From: Tannerellaceae bacterium
GTDB lineage: Bacteria > Bacteroidota > Bacteroidia > Bacteroidales > Tannerellaceae
Reading direction: 5' to 3'
DNA length: 49,190 bases
Assembly: GCA_031264865.1 (NCBI GenBank)
Contig: JAISDJ010000105.1
Location: 1-49,190, forward strand
Shown here: positions 36,398 to 45,528 of the stretch, piece after piece
How positions within the stretch are numbered: position 1 is the first letter of the stretch
How the letters are laid out: each line of letters begins with the position of its first letter
Notes under the pieces: generated by a model
Database searches by the model: none
What the model was told of the DNA's origin: nothing
The model's input: only the letters and a program-made list of their open reading frames with translations
Translations under genes and position numbers: made by a program

Positions 36398-37885
36398 ATG
36401 AAACGATTAGAATTTAGCAAAAAGATGATGTTGGCAGTATTGATGTTACTGCTATCTATGGTTTTCATTCCGATTGAAGCGCAGGAGCAACCGATAGCGC
36501 TTAGCTTGGAAAAAGCGCTCGAGATTGCGATGAGCGAAAATCCAACCGTCAAGGTCGCCGAACAAGAAATTGAAAAGAAAAAATATGCTAAAAAGGGAGC
36601 ATATGCCGCTTTGTTTCCACAAGTTAATTTTGGCGCCGATTATTCACGCACTCTAAAAAAGCAAATTGTTTATTTTGGTGAAAGTGGTGGTTTTGACAAA
36701 ATGTTCGATCCGTTAATTAATGGAGCTGAAAAACTAATATCCGGTTATGTGCCGGACTATAAACCTGGTTCTTTAGCAGCGGCTATCGGAGAAGCATCGC
36801 AAGAAGCCTCCCAGGGGAGCGGAAGCTCTGATGGAGGGATGGAAATGGGCCTTTCCAATAATTGGAGCTTCGGTTTTACAGCAGGTATGCCTTTGATAAA
36901 TGCCGCCTTATGGAAAAGTATATCTATTTCGGGACAGGATGTGGAATTAGCGATAGAGCAAGCTCGTTCTTCTAAAATAGACCTGACTAATCAGGTAAAA
37001 AAGGCTTACTATAGTGTGCTTTTGGCGAATGATTCATATATCGTATTTAAGGATAGTTATGATAATGCGATGGAGAACTTTATGGATATCAAACAAAAAT
37101 ACGAACGAGGTTTAGTGGCCGAATACGATTTAATCCGGGCCGATGTAGCTGTTAAAAATGTTGAACCTAACATGCTGCAAGCTGAAAATGCAGTCAGACT
37201 GGTAAAATGGCAATTAAAAGCTCTGCTAGGAATGGACTTAGATCTGCCGATTGAATGCGACAGCAAATTAACCGATTTTGAATCGGAATTGTTTGGAGAT
37301 TATATGACTGCTGCAGCAAACGCTTCGCTGGATGATAATACAAATCTAAAACAACTGGATATACAAAATGAACAGTTGAGAAACACACTTAAACTACAGA
37401 AATTCGACTTTATTCCTACTCTTTCCCTCAGTGCGACATACAATTGGAATGCCATGAACGAAAATTTTAAATTTAAAGATTATAAATGGAATCCCTATTC
37501 AATGGTAGGCGTTTCTCTTTCTTTTCCAATATTCACAGGAGGAAGCAGGGTGCAAAAAGTCAATCAGACAAAAGTAACAATTACACAATTACAATTACAA
37601 AAAGATGATTTGGAACGCAACCTGCAATTGGTTGTAAGGCAATCGCTAGACAATATGAATACATGTATTAAACGATACGGCGCTGCCCAAAAAGGCGTTG
37701 AACAGGCCGGACGAGGTTACATGATTGCACAGAAACGTTATGACACAGGTGCAGGAACATTGTTGGAAATGAATGATGCCGAGCTTGCGATGACACAAGC
37801 TAAATTAAACTTTAATCAAGCTATTTATGATTATGTAGTAGCTAAATCCGATTTGGAAAAAACATTAGGTAAACAAGCAAAGTAA
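36398..37885 (+). CDS. TolC-family outer-membrane efflux protein (XepC-like)
   Basis: A 495-residue outer-membrane efflux channel with a signal peptide (MLAVLMLLLSMVFIPIEAQ) and typical TolC helical repeats (ALSLEKALEIAMSENPTVKVAEQEI and a matching C-terminal AKLNFNQAIYDYVVAKSDLEKTLG). It completes a tripartite pump with the membrane-fusion protein and RND permease that follow. Order and content match PG0538 of Porphyromonas gingivalis (XepC). It is the first gene behind the promoter at 36329-36357. Confidence 0.93.
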   Translation: MKRLEFSKKMMLAVLMLLLSMVFIPIEAQEQPIALSLEKALEIAMSENPTVKVAEQEIEKKKYAKKGAYAALFPQVNFGADYSRTLKKQIVYFGESGGFDKMFDPLINGAEKLISGYVPDYKPGSLAAAIGEASQEASQGSGSSDGGMEMGLSNNWSFGFTAGMPLINAALWKSISISGQDVELAIEQARSSKIDLTNQVKKAYYSVLLANDSYIVFKDSYDNAMENFMDIKQKYERGLVAEYDLIRADVAVKNVEPNMLQAENAVRLVKWQLKALLGMDLDLPIECDSKLTDFESELFGDYMTAAANASLDDNTNLKQLDIQNEQLRNTLKLQKFDFIPTLSLSATYNWNAMNENFKFKDYKWNPYSMVGVSLSFPIFTGGSRVQKVNQTKVTITQLQLQKDDLERNLQLVVRQSLDNMNTCIKRYGAAQKGVEQAGRGYMIAQKRYDTGAGTLLEMNDAELAMTQAKLNFNQAIYDYVVAKSDLEKTLGKQAK

Positions 37886-37917
37886 GAATGAAAACAATAA
37901 TAAACCATAACGATAGG

Positions 37918-38931
37918 ATGAAAACAAGCAACGTGTTTAAGTTCATACCGGTAATAACAGCATTTGCTCTGGTATCATGTGCCGGCGAGAAGAAAGAAAC
38001 AACTACGGTTGAAGAGAAGGTGAAAGTGAAAGTGGAAACTGTTCACAAACAAGAGGTGGAACAATTAAGTGAATTTACGGCTACTGTTCAGGCGAATATA
38101 ACAAATCAGATTGCTCCTCAATCTCCTGTGCGTATTCAGAGGTTGCATGTAGAGATAGGCGATCATGTAGGAACCGGGCAATTATTAGTAACTATGGATG
38201 ATACAAATCTAAAACAGGCTAAGATACAGATGGACAATCAAGAATTGGAATTTAATCGTATTGATGAATTATATAAAGTGGGAGGTGTTTCCAAATCGGC
38301 TTGGGATGCCCAGAAAACAGCTTTGGATGTCAGCCGTACAGCTTATAAAAATTTACAGGAGAATAATCAATTGTTGAGTCCTGTAACCGGTATCATTACT
38401 GCCCGCAACTACGATAACGGAGATATGTATGCAGGTACTCCGGTATATGTCGTTGAACAGATACGTCCGGTAAAATTGATCGTTAATGTGTCTGAAAGCT
38501 TCTATACGCAAGTAAAGAAAGGAATGGATGTTACTGTCAAACTGGATGTATATGATGATGAAACCTTCCAGGGAAAAGTATACCTCGTATATCCAACGAT
38601 TGATCCGTCAACCCGTACATTTGCCGTAGAGATCAGGATTAATAATAATGATGAAAGAGTACGCCCGGGGATGTTTGCCCGTGTTACAATGGACTTTGGT
38701 ATATTGCAGCATGTAGTAGTTCCCGATCAAGCAGTTGTTAAACAAGCCGGTTCGGGAGACCGTTATGTTTATGTGTATAAAAACGGAACTGTCGGTTACA
38801 ATAAAGTAGAGTTGGGACGTCGAATGAATGATAGATACGAAGTTGTCTCAGGCATAGAAGATAACGACCAGGTTGTTGTCACCGGGCAAAACCGTCTGAC
38901 AAATGGAATGCAGGTTGAAGTTGTTAATTAA
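37918..38931 (+). CDS. RND-efflux membrane-fusion protein (XepA-like), lipoprotein
   Basis: A 337-residue periplasmic adaptor of the HlyD family. Start at ATG 37918 gives a normal lipoprotein signal (MKTSNVFKFIPVITAFALVSC, Cys near residue 21); the earlier ATG at 37888 would add ten residues before it. Domains seen are the N-terminal hairpin with IAPQSPVRIQRLHVEIGDHVGTGQLL (lipoyl-like), a helical hairpin, and a beta-barrel and membrane-proximal region ending VTGQNRLTNGMQVEVVN. It joins TolC to the RND permease. Homologue of PG0539. Confidence 0.92.
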   Translation: MKTSNVFKFIPVITAFALVSCAGEKKETTTVEEKVKVKVETVHKQEVEQLSEFTATVQANITNQIAPQSPVRIQRLHVEIGDHVGTGQLLVTMDDTNLKQAKIQMDNQELEFNRIDELYKVGGVSKSAWDAQKTALDVSRTAYKNLQENNQLLSPVTGIITARNYDNGDMYAGTPVYVVEQIRPVKLIVNVSESFYTQVKKGMDVTVKLDVYDDETFQGKVYLVYPTIDPSTRTFAVEIRINNNDERVRPGMFARVTMDFGILQHVVVPDQAVVKQAGSGDRYVYVYKNGTVGYNKVELGRRMNDRYEVVSGIEDNDQVVVTGQNRLTNGMQVEVVN

Positions 38932-38945
38932 GTAAATTAGTAGGT

Positions 38946-41900
38946 ATGAGTTTATATGCAAGTGCGGTAAAAAAACCGGTCTCTACGGCGCTTATATTTG
39001 TTGCTGTAGTTATTCTGGGACTCTTTTCCCTGACTAGGTTATCTGTTGACCTGCTTCCTGAAATAGAGTCGAATATGATTCTGGTAATGACTGCTTATCC
39101 GGGGGCAAGTGCCGCCGATATAGAAACAAATCTTTCAAAGCCTTTAGAAAACGTTCTTAACAGTGTGAGCGACCTGAAAAATATTACCTCGCAATCGAAA
39201 GAAAATATTTCTATTGTGACGCTCGAATTTGAATATGGTACGGATATTGACGTGGCAACCAATGATGTGCGAGATAAACTCGATATGGTTACCTCTGCAT
39301 TGCCGGACGACGCCGAGAATCCCATCATCTTTAAATTCGGAACAGAGGATATTCCTATTCTTATTCTTTCGGTAACAGCCGACGAAAGTATGGACGCCTT
39401 ATATAAGATATTGGATGATAAGGTTGCCAATCCTTTAGCACGTATCGGAGGTGTGGGCGCTGTTTCCATATCAGGCGCTCCCATACGTGAAATACAGGTG
39501 TATTGCGACCCTTACAAATTGGAGGCATACGGACAGTCTATCGAAAGTATTTCTTCTGTTATTGCTCAGGAAAATAGAAATACGCCCGGAGGTACAATTG
39601 ATATTGGTTCGAATACCTATTCGTTACGTGTACAGGGAGAATTTACGGATGCTTCGCAAATGCTAAACCTGATAATTGGCAACCGGGAGGGAAAACCTGT
39701 ATATCTGCGTGATGTAGCCCGTGTTGAGGATACAGTAGAAGAACGGATGCAGGAAGCATACAATAATGGTAAGCGGGGAGGTATGATTGTTGTTCAGAAA
39801 CAAGCCGGAGCCAATTCGGTAAATATCTCCAGACTTGTACAAGATAAATTACCAGAATTACAGGCCGATCTTCCTTCTGATGTAAAATTGGGCATAATTA
39901 TTGATACGTCTACTAATATATTGAATACCATTGACAGTTTGGTAGAAACGATTGGGGTGACATTTGTCATTGTAATGTTAGTTGTCTTTTTATTCCTTGG
40001 ACGCTGGAGAGCTACATTTATTATTATTCTGACAATTCCGATTTCCTTGATTGCCGCTTTTGCTTATTTATTGGCATCCGGTAATACATTGAATATTATT
40101 TCGCTCAGTTCACTCTCTATTGCTATTGGTATGGTGGTAGATGATGCGATTGTAGTACTCGAAAATGTAACAACGCATATTGAGCGAGGGAGTAAACCCA
40201 AACAAGCGGCTGTATATGCTACGAATGAGGTCGCCATTTCGGTTATTGCTTCTACTCTTACCATGTTGGCGGTATTCCTGCCATTAACAATGGTAACCGG
40301 TATTGCCGGAATTTTATTCAAACAATTAGGTTGGATTGTAAGTATCATCATGATCGTATCTACGCTTGCTGCTTTGACCCTTATCCCGATGCTTTGTTCT
40401 AAAATGCTTCGTTTAGATCCGAAAAAGGGTAAATTATATGTATTATTCTTTACTCCGATTGAAAAAGCACTAAATAAGTTGGATGATCTTTATGCACATC
40501 TTTTGGATTGGGCGGTAAGGCACAGAAAAACAATTATAACCGGAGCTTTCTTTATTTTTGCAGGAAGTATGTTCTTAATTCCTGTTATTAAAACGGAATT
40601 TTTCCCTACGCAAGATAATGCCCGTATTGCTATATCGATAGAGTTACCAGTGGGAATACGCCAGGAAATCACAAGAGATTTGGCTGTTAAAATAAATCGG
40701 GAACTGACTGAAAAGTATCCCGAAATAGAAGTGATCAGTTTCAGCGAAGGACAAGCCGATACAGATAATACATTTGCTCAGTTGAGCGCTAATGGTCCGC
40801 ATATTATTGAATTTAACATTTCCTTATATAGTGTGGGAGTGCGTAAAGAAAAGAGTGGAAGTGACAGAGGATTGATTGAAATATGCGAATCAATGCGTCA
40901 TGTCCTGGCTGAATACTCCGAAATCAAAAAGTTTGAAGTAATGGCAGGAGGCGGAGCTAGTATGGGAAGCGAAACAGCGGTCAATATTGAAATATATGGT
41001 TATGATTTCAACGAAACGGATAGGGTTGCAGCCGAAATTGCCGAACGAATGAGAAAGACTAACGTAGTATCGCAGGTTAGTATTAGCCGTGAAGATTACA
41101 TTCCCGAATATCAGATTGATTTCGACCGTGAAAAATTAGCGCTGAATGGCCTGAATGTTGTTACGGCATCCATGTATTTACGCAACCGGATAAATGGTTC
41201 TCTGGCATCGCAGTACAGGGAAGACGGCGATGAATATGACATTCGTGTTCGCTATGCGCCGGAATTTCGCCATTCTATTGAAGACCTGGAGAATATTATT
41301 ATGTATAATAATTTAGGTCAGGGTGTTCGTATCCGGGATGTGGGTACGGTAGTTGAACGAATGACGCCTCCTACCATAGAGCGCAAAAACCGTGAACGTG
41401 TTATTACGATCTCTGCCGTAGTTGGCCAGGGAGCTGCGTTAAGCGACGTAGTAGCTGCCGCCAATCGGGAAATGAAGAGTATAGATATGTCATCGGGGCT
41501 AAGTTGGAGTATAGGCGGTACCTATGAAGATCAACAAGATACGTTCCGTGATTTAGGAATACTGATGGCCTTGATCATTGTTCTTGTATTTATTGTAATG
41601 GCTTCTCAGTTTGAATCGCTTATCGATCCGTTTGTCATTATGTTTACCATACCATTCGCTATCACAGGAGTCGTTCTTGGTTTATCAATTACGCAAACGC
41701 CATTAGGGGTAATGGCTTTAATCGGGCTTATTATGTTGATGGGTATTGTAGTAAAGAATGGTATTGTGATTATCGACTATATGATTCTTTGCCGCGAAAG
41801 AGGACAAAGTATCATTACAGCAGCCGTAACAGCTGGCAGATCTCGTCTTCGTCCGGTATTGATGACTACATTAACCACCGTATTAGGTATGCTTCCTTTG

Positions 41901-42086
41901 GCATTAGGTACAGGTGAAGGTGCTGAGATGTGGCGTTCAATGGGTATGACTGTAGCCTGGGGGCTTTCGGTTTCCACCTTAATTACGTTGGTGTTGATTC
42001 CTGTTGTATATTGTGTCTTTGCAGCGAATGGCGTAAAGCGTAAAAGAAGAAAATTTGCAAAGTTACGTTTTCTCGAAGAACGTTAA
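38946..42086 (+). CDS. RND-family efflux permease (XepB-like)
   Basis: A 1046-residue inner-membrane proton antiporter of the HAE1 type. The signature TM4 motif IGMVVDDAIVVLENV with the Asp pair for proton relay is intact, and PGASAADIETNLSKPLEN in the first periplasmic domain is typical. Twelve helices are predicted in two halves, with LIGLIMLMGIVVKNGIVIIDY in the second. It pumps drugs, dyes or detergents out through the adaptor and TolC. Homologue of PG0540. It is 14 bp after the adaptor gene. Confidence 0.95.
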   Translation: MSLYASAVKKPVSTALIFVAVVILGLFSLTRLSVDLLPEIESNMILVMTAYPGASAADIETNLSKPLENVLNSVSDLKNITSQSKENISIVTLEFEYGTDIDVATNDVRDKLDMVTSALPDDAENPIIFKFGTEDIPILILSVTADESMDALYKILDDKVANPLARIGGVGAVSISGAPIREIQVYCDPYKLEAYGQSIESISSVIAQENRNTPGGTIDIGSNTYSLRVQGEFTDASQMLNLIIGNREGKPVYLRDVARVEDTVEERMQEAYNNGKRGGMIVVQKQAGANSVNISRLVQDKLPELQADLPSDVKLGIIIDTSTNILNTIDSLVETIGVTFVIVMLVVFLFLGRWRATFIIILTIPISLIAAFAYLLASGNTLNIISLSSLSIAIGMVVDDAIVVLENVTTHIERGSKPKQAAVYATNEVAISVIASTLTMLAVFLPLTMVTGIAGILFKQLGWIVSIIMIVSTLAALTLIPMLCSKMLRLDPKKGKLYVLFFTPIEKALNKLDDLYAHLLDWAVRHRKTIITGAFFIFAGSMFLIPVIKTEFFPTQDNARIAISIELPVGIRQEITRDLAVKINRELTEKYPEIEVISFSEGQADTDNTFAQLSANGPHIIEFNISLYSVGVRKEKSGSDRGLIEICESMRHVLAEYSEIKKFEVMAGGGASMGSETAVNIEIYGYDFNETDRVAAEIAERMRKTNVVSQVSISREDYIPEYQIDFDREKLALNGLNVVTASMYLRNRINGSLASQYREDGDEYDIRVRYAPEFRHSIEDLENIIMYNNLGQGVRIRDVGTVVERMTPPTIERKNRERVITISAVVGQGAALSDVVAAANREMKSIDMSSGLSWSIGGTYEDQQDTFRDLGILMALIIVLVFIVMASQFESLIDPFVIMFTIPFAITGVVLGLSITQTPLGVMALIGLIMLMGIVVKNGIVIIDYMILCRERGQSIITAAVTAGRSRLRPVLMTTLTTVLGMLPLALGTGEGAEMWRSMGMTVAWGLSVSTLITLVLIPVVYCVFAANGVKRKRRKFAKLRFLEER

Positions 42087-42116
42087 ATAAATGATTAATC
42101 ATTAAAATGTTATCAA

Positions 42117-42410
42117 ATGAAAGCAGTATTTATATCATTCAATCAAGCCTATTACGAAATGATCCTGGCAATAATGGATCGCAATAATATCAGAGGCTTT
42201 ACCTACTGGGAGCAGGTACAAGGACGTGGTAGTGAAAACGGAGAACCTCACTATGGAAGCCATGCATGGCCTACATTAAACTCCTCTGTTTTAACGATCA
42301 TTGAAGGTAGGCAGGTTGACAATTTTTTAGATTTATTAAAGAAACTGGATAAACAAACAGAAGCGCTGGGTTTACGCGCTTTTGTTTGGAATGTTGAACA
42401 AAATATTTAA
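42117..42410 (+). CDS. PG0541-family transporter-associated protein (PII-like fold)
   Basis: A 97-residue protein matching the PG0541 family of efflux-associated proteins in Bacteroidales, small ferredoxin-fold proteins related to PII signal proteins. MKAVFISFNQAYYEMILAIMDRNNIRGFTYWEQVQGRG has the PII-like beta-alpha pattern, and HYGSHAWPTLNSSVLTIIEG the middle strand. It probably binds a ligand or the permease and tunes efflux, but this has not been shown. It is 30 bp after the permease gene and 4 bp before the next gene's preferred start. Confidence 0.85.
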   Translation: MKAVFISFNQAYYEMILAIMDRNNIRGFTYWEQVQGRGSENGEPHYGSHAWPTLNSSVLTIIEGRQVDNFLDLLKKLDKQTEALGLRAFVWNVEQNI

Positions 42411-42414
42411 AATA

Positions 42415-42972
42415 ATGATACCTAATGTAATTCGGTTTACGCTGATACGAAGAAAGATTATATGGTTGATAGTTGGAGCTATTTTAGCTTTAATAGGGGT
42501 AAGTGTTGAATTGTATTTGTTCGGCATACTGAAATATGGAGGTGGAAAGTTTATCCTGTTATGCCTTGTAGTTGTTTCTTGCTTTTATGCTCTCTTTTGT
42601 ATTAAAAGCTTTATCCAGCTTAAAAAAGAGAAATTTACAGCTATGTACATATCCGATGAAGGAATCAATGATATTTCTACCGGAAATGATATTGGCGTTA
42701 TTTTATGGAAGGATGTATATGAGATCAAAATTATGAGTGATCTGGGAAATTTTAAAGGTAAATATATTGTATTAAAAGTCCATAATCCCAACGAGTACAT
42801 AAGAAGAGAAACTACTAGGAGTAAAAGGCGTACGTTAGAATTAAAATTACAATATTATGGTTCTCCTATTTGTTTTTCTAATCGAGCTTTAAATTGTACC
42901 TTTGAGCAATTAAAAGATGCGGTATATTTAAAATACAATCAATATAAAGATATGCATCCAATAAAATCGTAA
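42415..42972 (+). CDS. STM3941-like membrane protein
   Basis: A 185-residue protein with two membrane helices near its N-terminus (KIIWLIVGAILALIGVSVEL and ILLCLVVVSCFYALFCI) and a cytoplasmic domain with SDEGINDISTGNDIGVILWKDVYEIKI, resembling STM3941-family proteins. Function is unknown. Start at ATG 42415 leaves 4 bp to the previous stop; upstream alternatives are ATG 42391 and TTG 42382, which would overlap the previous gene. Its place in the operon suggests a role with the pump or the regulator that follows. Confidence 0.6.
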   Translation: MIPNVIRFTLIRRKIIWLIVGAILALIGVSVELYLFGILKYGGGKFILLCLVVVSCFYALFCIKSFIQLKKEKFTAMYISDEGINDISTGNDIGVILWKDVYEIKIMSDLGNFKGKYIVLKVHNPNEYIRRETTRSKRRTLELKLQYYGSPICFSNRALNCTFEQLKDAVYLKYNQYKDMHPIKS

Positions 42973-42992
42973 CATAACATAAAATAAATACT

Positions 42993-43688
42993 ATGAACAA
43001 AGATCTGCATAAAGTATTTCTTTTTGAAAAAGATGAAAACGTGGGTTCTATGCTTCAGGAATTCATGCAAATGAATGGTTTCTCTACTGAAAGATTCACT
43101 AATTATAATGAGGCTTATAAAGCATTTTGTAATGATAAGTTCGACATTTGCCTCATCAGCCTTGAAGAAAAAATGGAGAATGGGTTCAGTTTCGCCCGGA
43201 AGATTATGGAAGTGAATTATGAAACGATTTTAATCTTTATCGGTTCTCAGCCAACACTCAGCGAATTAACACAGGCATACAAGATCGGAATTGACGACTT
43301 TATTCGTAAACATTTCATCCTGGAAGAGCTATACCTACGCATACTTGCAACATTAAGGCGTACACACGGACATAAAATGAACGATCATCAAGTTTATCGA
43401 TTAGGTGGATATACCTTTGATCCGCATAAGCAGTCCCTTATGTTTGACGGAGAACTTTTAAAGATCACGACAAAAGAATGTGATTTGCTTAAATTTCTGT
43501 GCGAACATTTGAATTTGTTGGTAGAAAGGGAGGCTATTTTAAAATATGTTTGGAAAAATGATTCTTTTCATAATGCACGAAGCATGGATGTATATATGAC
43601 AAAAATCCGTAATTTATTAAAAAGAGACAAAACGATTGCTGTCGTTAATATACACGGGAAAGGTTATAAATTGATGACAAATCTATGA
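42993..43688 (+). CDS. OmpR-type response regulator lacking the phosphoacceptor Asp
   Basis: A 231-residue regulator with an N-terminal receiver domain (about 1-120) and a C-terminal winged-helix OmpR DNA-binding domain (about 130-231; TTKECDLLKFLCEHLNLLVEREAIL and MDVYMTKIRNLLK). The usual phosphorylation site (hydrophobic-Asp, as in LLDVMLP) reads CLISLEEKM: Ser56 stands where Asp should be. The acidic pocket (FEKDEN) and the Lys of the RKHF motif are present. No histidine kinase lies in the window. It probably acts without phosphorylation, as atypical receivers do, and may control the efflux operon it closes. It is 20 bp after the previous gene. Confidence 0.88.
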   Translation: MNKDLHKVFLFEKDENVGSMLQEFMQMNGFSTERFTNYNEAYKAFCNDKFDICLISLEEKMENGFSFARKIMEVNYETILIFIGSQPTLSELTQAYKIGIDDFIRKHFILEELYLRILATLRRTHGHKMNDHQVYRLGGYTFDPHKQSLMFDGELLKITTKECDLLKFLCEHLNLLVEREAILKYVWKNDSFHNARSMDVYMTKIRNLLKRDKTIAVVNIHGKGYKLMTNL

Positions 43689-43706
43689 TAGTACAAATAA
43701 TATAGT

Positions 43707-43714
43707 TATCTTTG
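43707..43714 (+). promoter_or_regulatory. Promoter and leader of rplY
   Basis: TATCTTTG (43707-43714) matches TAnnTTTG; transcription should begin near 43721, leaving about 75 nt of leader. That leader contains a 7-bp stem AAATTAG-CTAATTT (43749-43755 with 43765-43771), which could be an autoregulatory structure for L25. Confidence 0.6.
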
Positions 43715-43796
43715 CAGCGCTTTTTTAAGCCCAGCCTCGTGTGATGGGAAATTAGGAAGCAAGACTAATTTTGAGTAACACAAACAAATTAAAAAA

Positions 43797-44453
43797 ATGA
43801 AAACTTTTCAATTAGAAGGAACCCCAAGAGAAGCCCTTGGAAAAAAAGCAGTAAAAGCGATCCGTAACGAAGGTGGTATACCTGCTATTTTATATGGTAA
43901 CGAACCGATTGCATTGCCTTATAAGGGTAAACTAAACAAAGGTGAAACGTTAATAGAAGTTGGCGACGGAAAAGGTATTATTGTAACAAATTTCACCGTA
44001 ACCAAAGAATCCGTCCGTAATTTGATCTATACACCCGAAATATTCCTTGTGGAACTTTCCCTTACAGGTAGTAAAAAAGTGATGGCTATAATTAAAGATA
44101 TGCAATTCCAGCCTGTTAAAGACTCTATCCTGCATATTGATTTCCTGGAAATTTTTGAAAACAAACCAATTGTTATAGAAGTTCCGGTTAAATTGGAAGG
44201 ACACTCAGAAGGTGTAAAAGCCGGGGGGAAATTAAGTCTCGAAATGAGAAAACTGAAAGTAAAAGGATTCTACAAAGATGTGCCCGAACAACTAATCATT
44301 GATATTACAAACTTAGGTTTGGGAAAAACGATACAAGTAGGTTCTCTTCACTACGACAAATTGGAATTAGTAAATGCTAAGAACGCTGTTGTATGCGCTG
44401 TTAAGTTGACACGTGCTGCCCGTGGTGCACAAGCTGCGTCTGCTGGCAAATAA
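43797..44453 (+). CDS. rplY: 50S ribosomal protein L25 (Ctc form)
   Basis: A 218-residue ribosomal protein of the L25/TL5/Ctc family, longer than E. coli L25. The 5S-rRNA-binding N-terminal domain includes NEGGIPAILYGNEPIALPYKG and the C-terminal TL5-like domain includes VPVKLEGHSEGVKAGGKLSLEMRKLKVKG. It binds 5S rRNA in the large subunit. A short leader with a hairpin precedes it, and a strong terminator follows. Stop TAA. Confidence 0.94.
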   Translation: MKTFQLEGTPREALGKKAVKAIRNEGGIPAILYGNEPIALPYKGKLNKGETLIEVGDGKGIIVTNFTVTKESVRNLIYTPEIFLVELSLTGSKKVMAIIKDMQFQPVKDSILHIDFLEIFENKPIVIEVPVKLEGHSEGVKAGGKLSLEMRKLKVKGFYKDVPEQLIIDITNLGLGKTIQVGSLHYDKLELVNAKNAVVCAVKLTRAARGAQAASAGK

Positions 44454-44479
44454 TCGATATACAATTTCCAAATTATACG

Positions 44480-44516
44480 AGGGAAGAGCGTTCTGCGAAT
44501 GTTCTTCCCTTTTTAT
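44480..44516 (+). terminator. Intrinsic terminator after rplY
   Basis: GGGAAGA (44481-44487) pairs with TCTTCCC (44503-44509) and the inner GCGTTC with GAATGT (two G-U), giving a 13-bp stem followed by TTTTTA. It lies 27 bp after rplY and contains the ATG (44499) of the longer pth frame, which rules that start out. Confidence 0.85.
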
Positions 44517-44528
44517 CTTATTGTAGTC

Positions 44529-45092
44529 ATGAAATATTTAATAGCCGGACTGGGTAATTTCGAGCCGCAATATTGGGGAACACGTCATAACATAGGGTTT
44601 CGTATCGTAAATGCTGTATCTGAAGACGCCGGTTCTCCTTTTACTGAAGCTCGTTACGGATCTGTATCCAAACTACGTATTAAAAATAAGGAACTGATAT
44701 TACTCAAACCGAATACGTTTATGAATCTTAGCGGGTTAGCTATCCGTTATTGGCTCCAGAAAGAGAGTATACCTATAGAAAACCTGTTGGTCGTTGTAGA
44801 CGATTTAGCCCTCCCTTTCGGCACATTACGCCTGAAACCAAAAGGAAGCCATGCCGGCCACAATGGTTTGCGTAACATTGAAGAAATTTTAAGCACACAG
44901 GAATATTGCCGATTACGCTTTGGCATTGGTAATGATTTCCCTCGCGGTGGACAGGTTGGCTTCGTTTTATCTCAATTCGATCCGGAAGAAATGGAAATCA
45001 TGCCCGAAAAGATTAAACAGGCTGTGGAAATGGTTAAAAGTTTCTGTCTGACAGGAGTTCAGGTTACAATGAATCAATTTAATAATAAGTAG
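44529..45092 (+). CDS. pth: Peptidyl-tRNA hydrolase
   Basis: A 187-residue enzyme that frees tRNA from peptidyl-tRNA. Family motifs are [21 protein letters not shown] (catalytic His in TRHNIGF), [12 protein letters not shown] and HNGLRNIEE. The start at ATG 44529 is chosen because the upstream ATG 44499 lies in a terminator; the resulting length is usual for Pth. It stops at TAG (45090-45092). The S4-domain gene that follows is in the same frame, nine bases later, so amber readthrough would fuse the two. Confidence 0.94.
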   Translation: MKYLIAGLGNFEPQYWGTRHNIGFRIVNAVSEDAGSPFTEARYGSVSKLRIKNKELILLKPNTFMNLSGLAIRYWLQKESIPIENLLVVVDDLALPFGTLRLKPKGSHAGHNGLRNIEEILSTQEYCRLRFGIGNDFPRGGQVGFVLSQFDPEEMEIMPEKIKQAVEMVKSFCLTGVQVTMNQFNNK

Positions 45093-45101
45093 TTAGCCGA
45101 T

Positions 45102-45515
45102 ATGAACGAAGTTAGAATAGATAAATGGATGTGGGCGACCCGTATCTTTAAGACCCGTACCATTGCAACAGAAGCATGTAAAAAAAACCGGGTAATGATT
45201 AACAACGTAAATGTTAAACCTTCGCGTATGATTAAATTGGGTGATGTAATACAAGTACGCAAACCACCTGTAACGTTCTCTTTTAAAGTAGTAGGACTAA
45301 CAGAACACCGTATGGGAGCTAAATTGGTATCGGAATATCTTGAAAACATCACTCCTCCGGAAGAATATGAAATCTTGGAAATGAATAAAATTTCCGGTTT
45401 CGTAAATCGGGCAAAAGGATTAGGACGACCTACTAAAAAGGATCGCCGTGAGTTGGAACAGTTTGCCGATGATGGTTTCGACTTTGATTTCGACTTTGAT
45501 TCGGAAGAAGAGTAA
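45102..45515 (+). CDS. S4-domain RNA-binding protein (Hsp15-like)
   Basis: A 137-residue protein with an N-terminal S4 RNA-binding domain (RIDKWMWATRIFKTRTIATEACKK), similar to heat-shock protein Hsp15, which handles stalled 50S subunits with peptidyl-tRNA. That role fits its position right after pth. The C-terminus is strongly acidic and carries an FDFDFDFD repeat encoded by a doubled 12-base unit (ttcgactttgat), then SEEE. Stop TAA. Confidence 0.88.
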   Translation: MNEVRIDKWMWATRIFKTRTIATEACKKNRVMINNVNVKPSRMIKLGDVIQVRKPPVTFSFKVVGLTEHRMGAKLVSEYLENITPPEEYEILEMNKISGFVNRAKGLGRPTKKDRRELEQFADDGFDFDFDFDSEEE

Positions 45516-45528
45516 ATTCAATGTTTTT

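Noticed and set aside
44499-44528. Upstream start for pth
   Set aside because: The ATG is inside the rplY terminator stem; normal Pth length begins at 44529.
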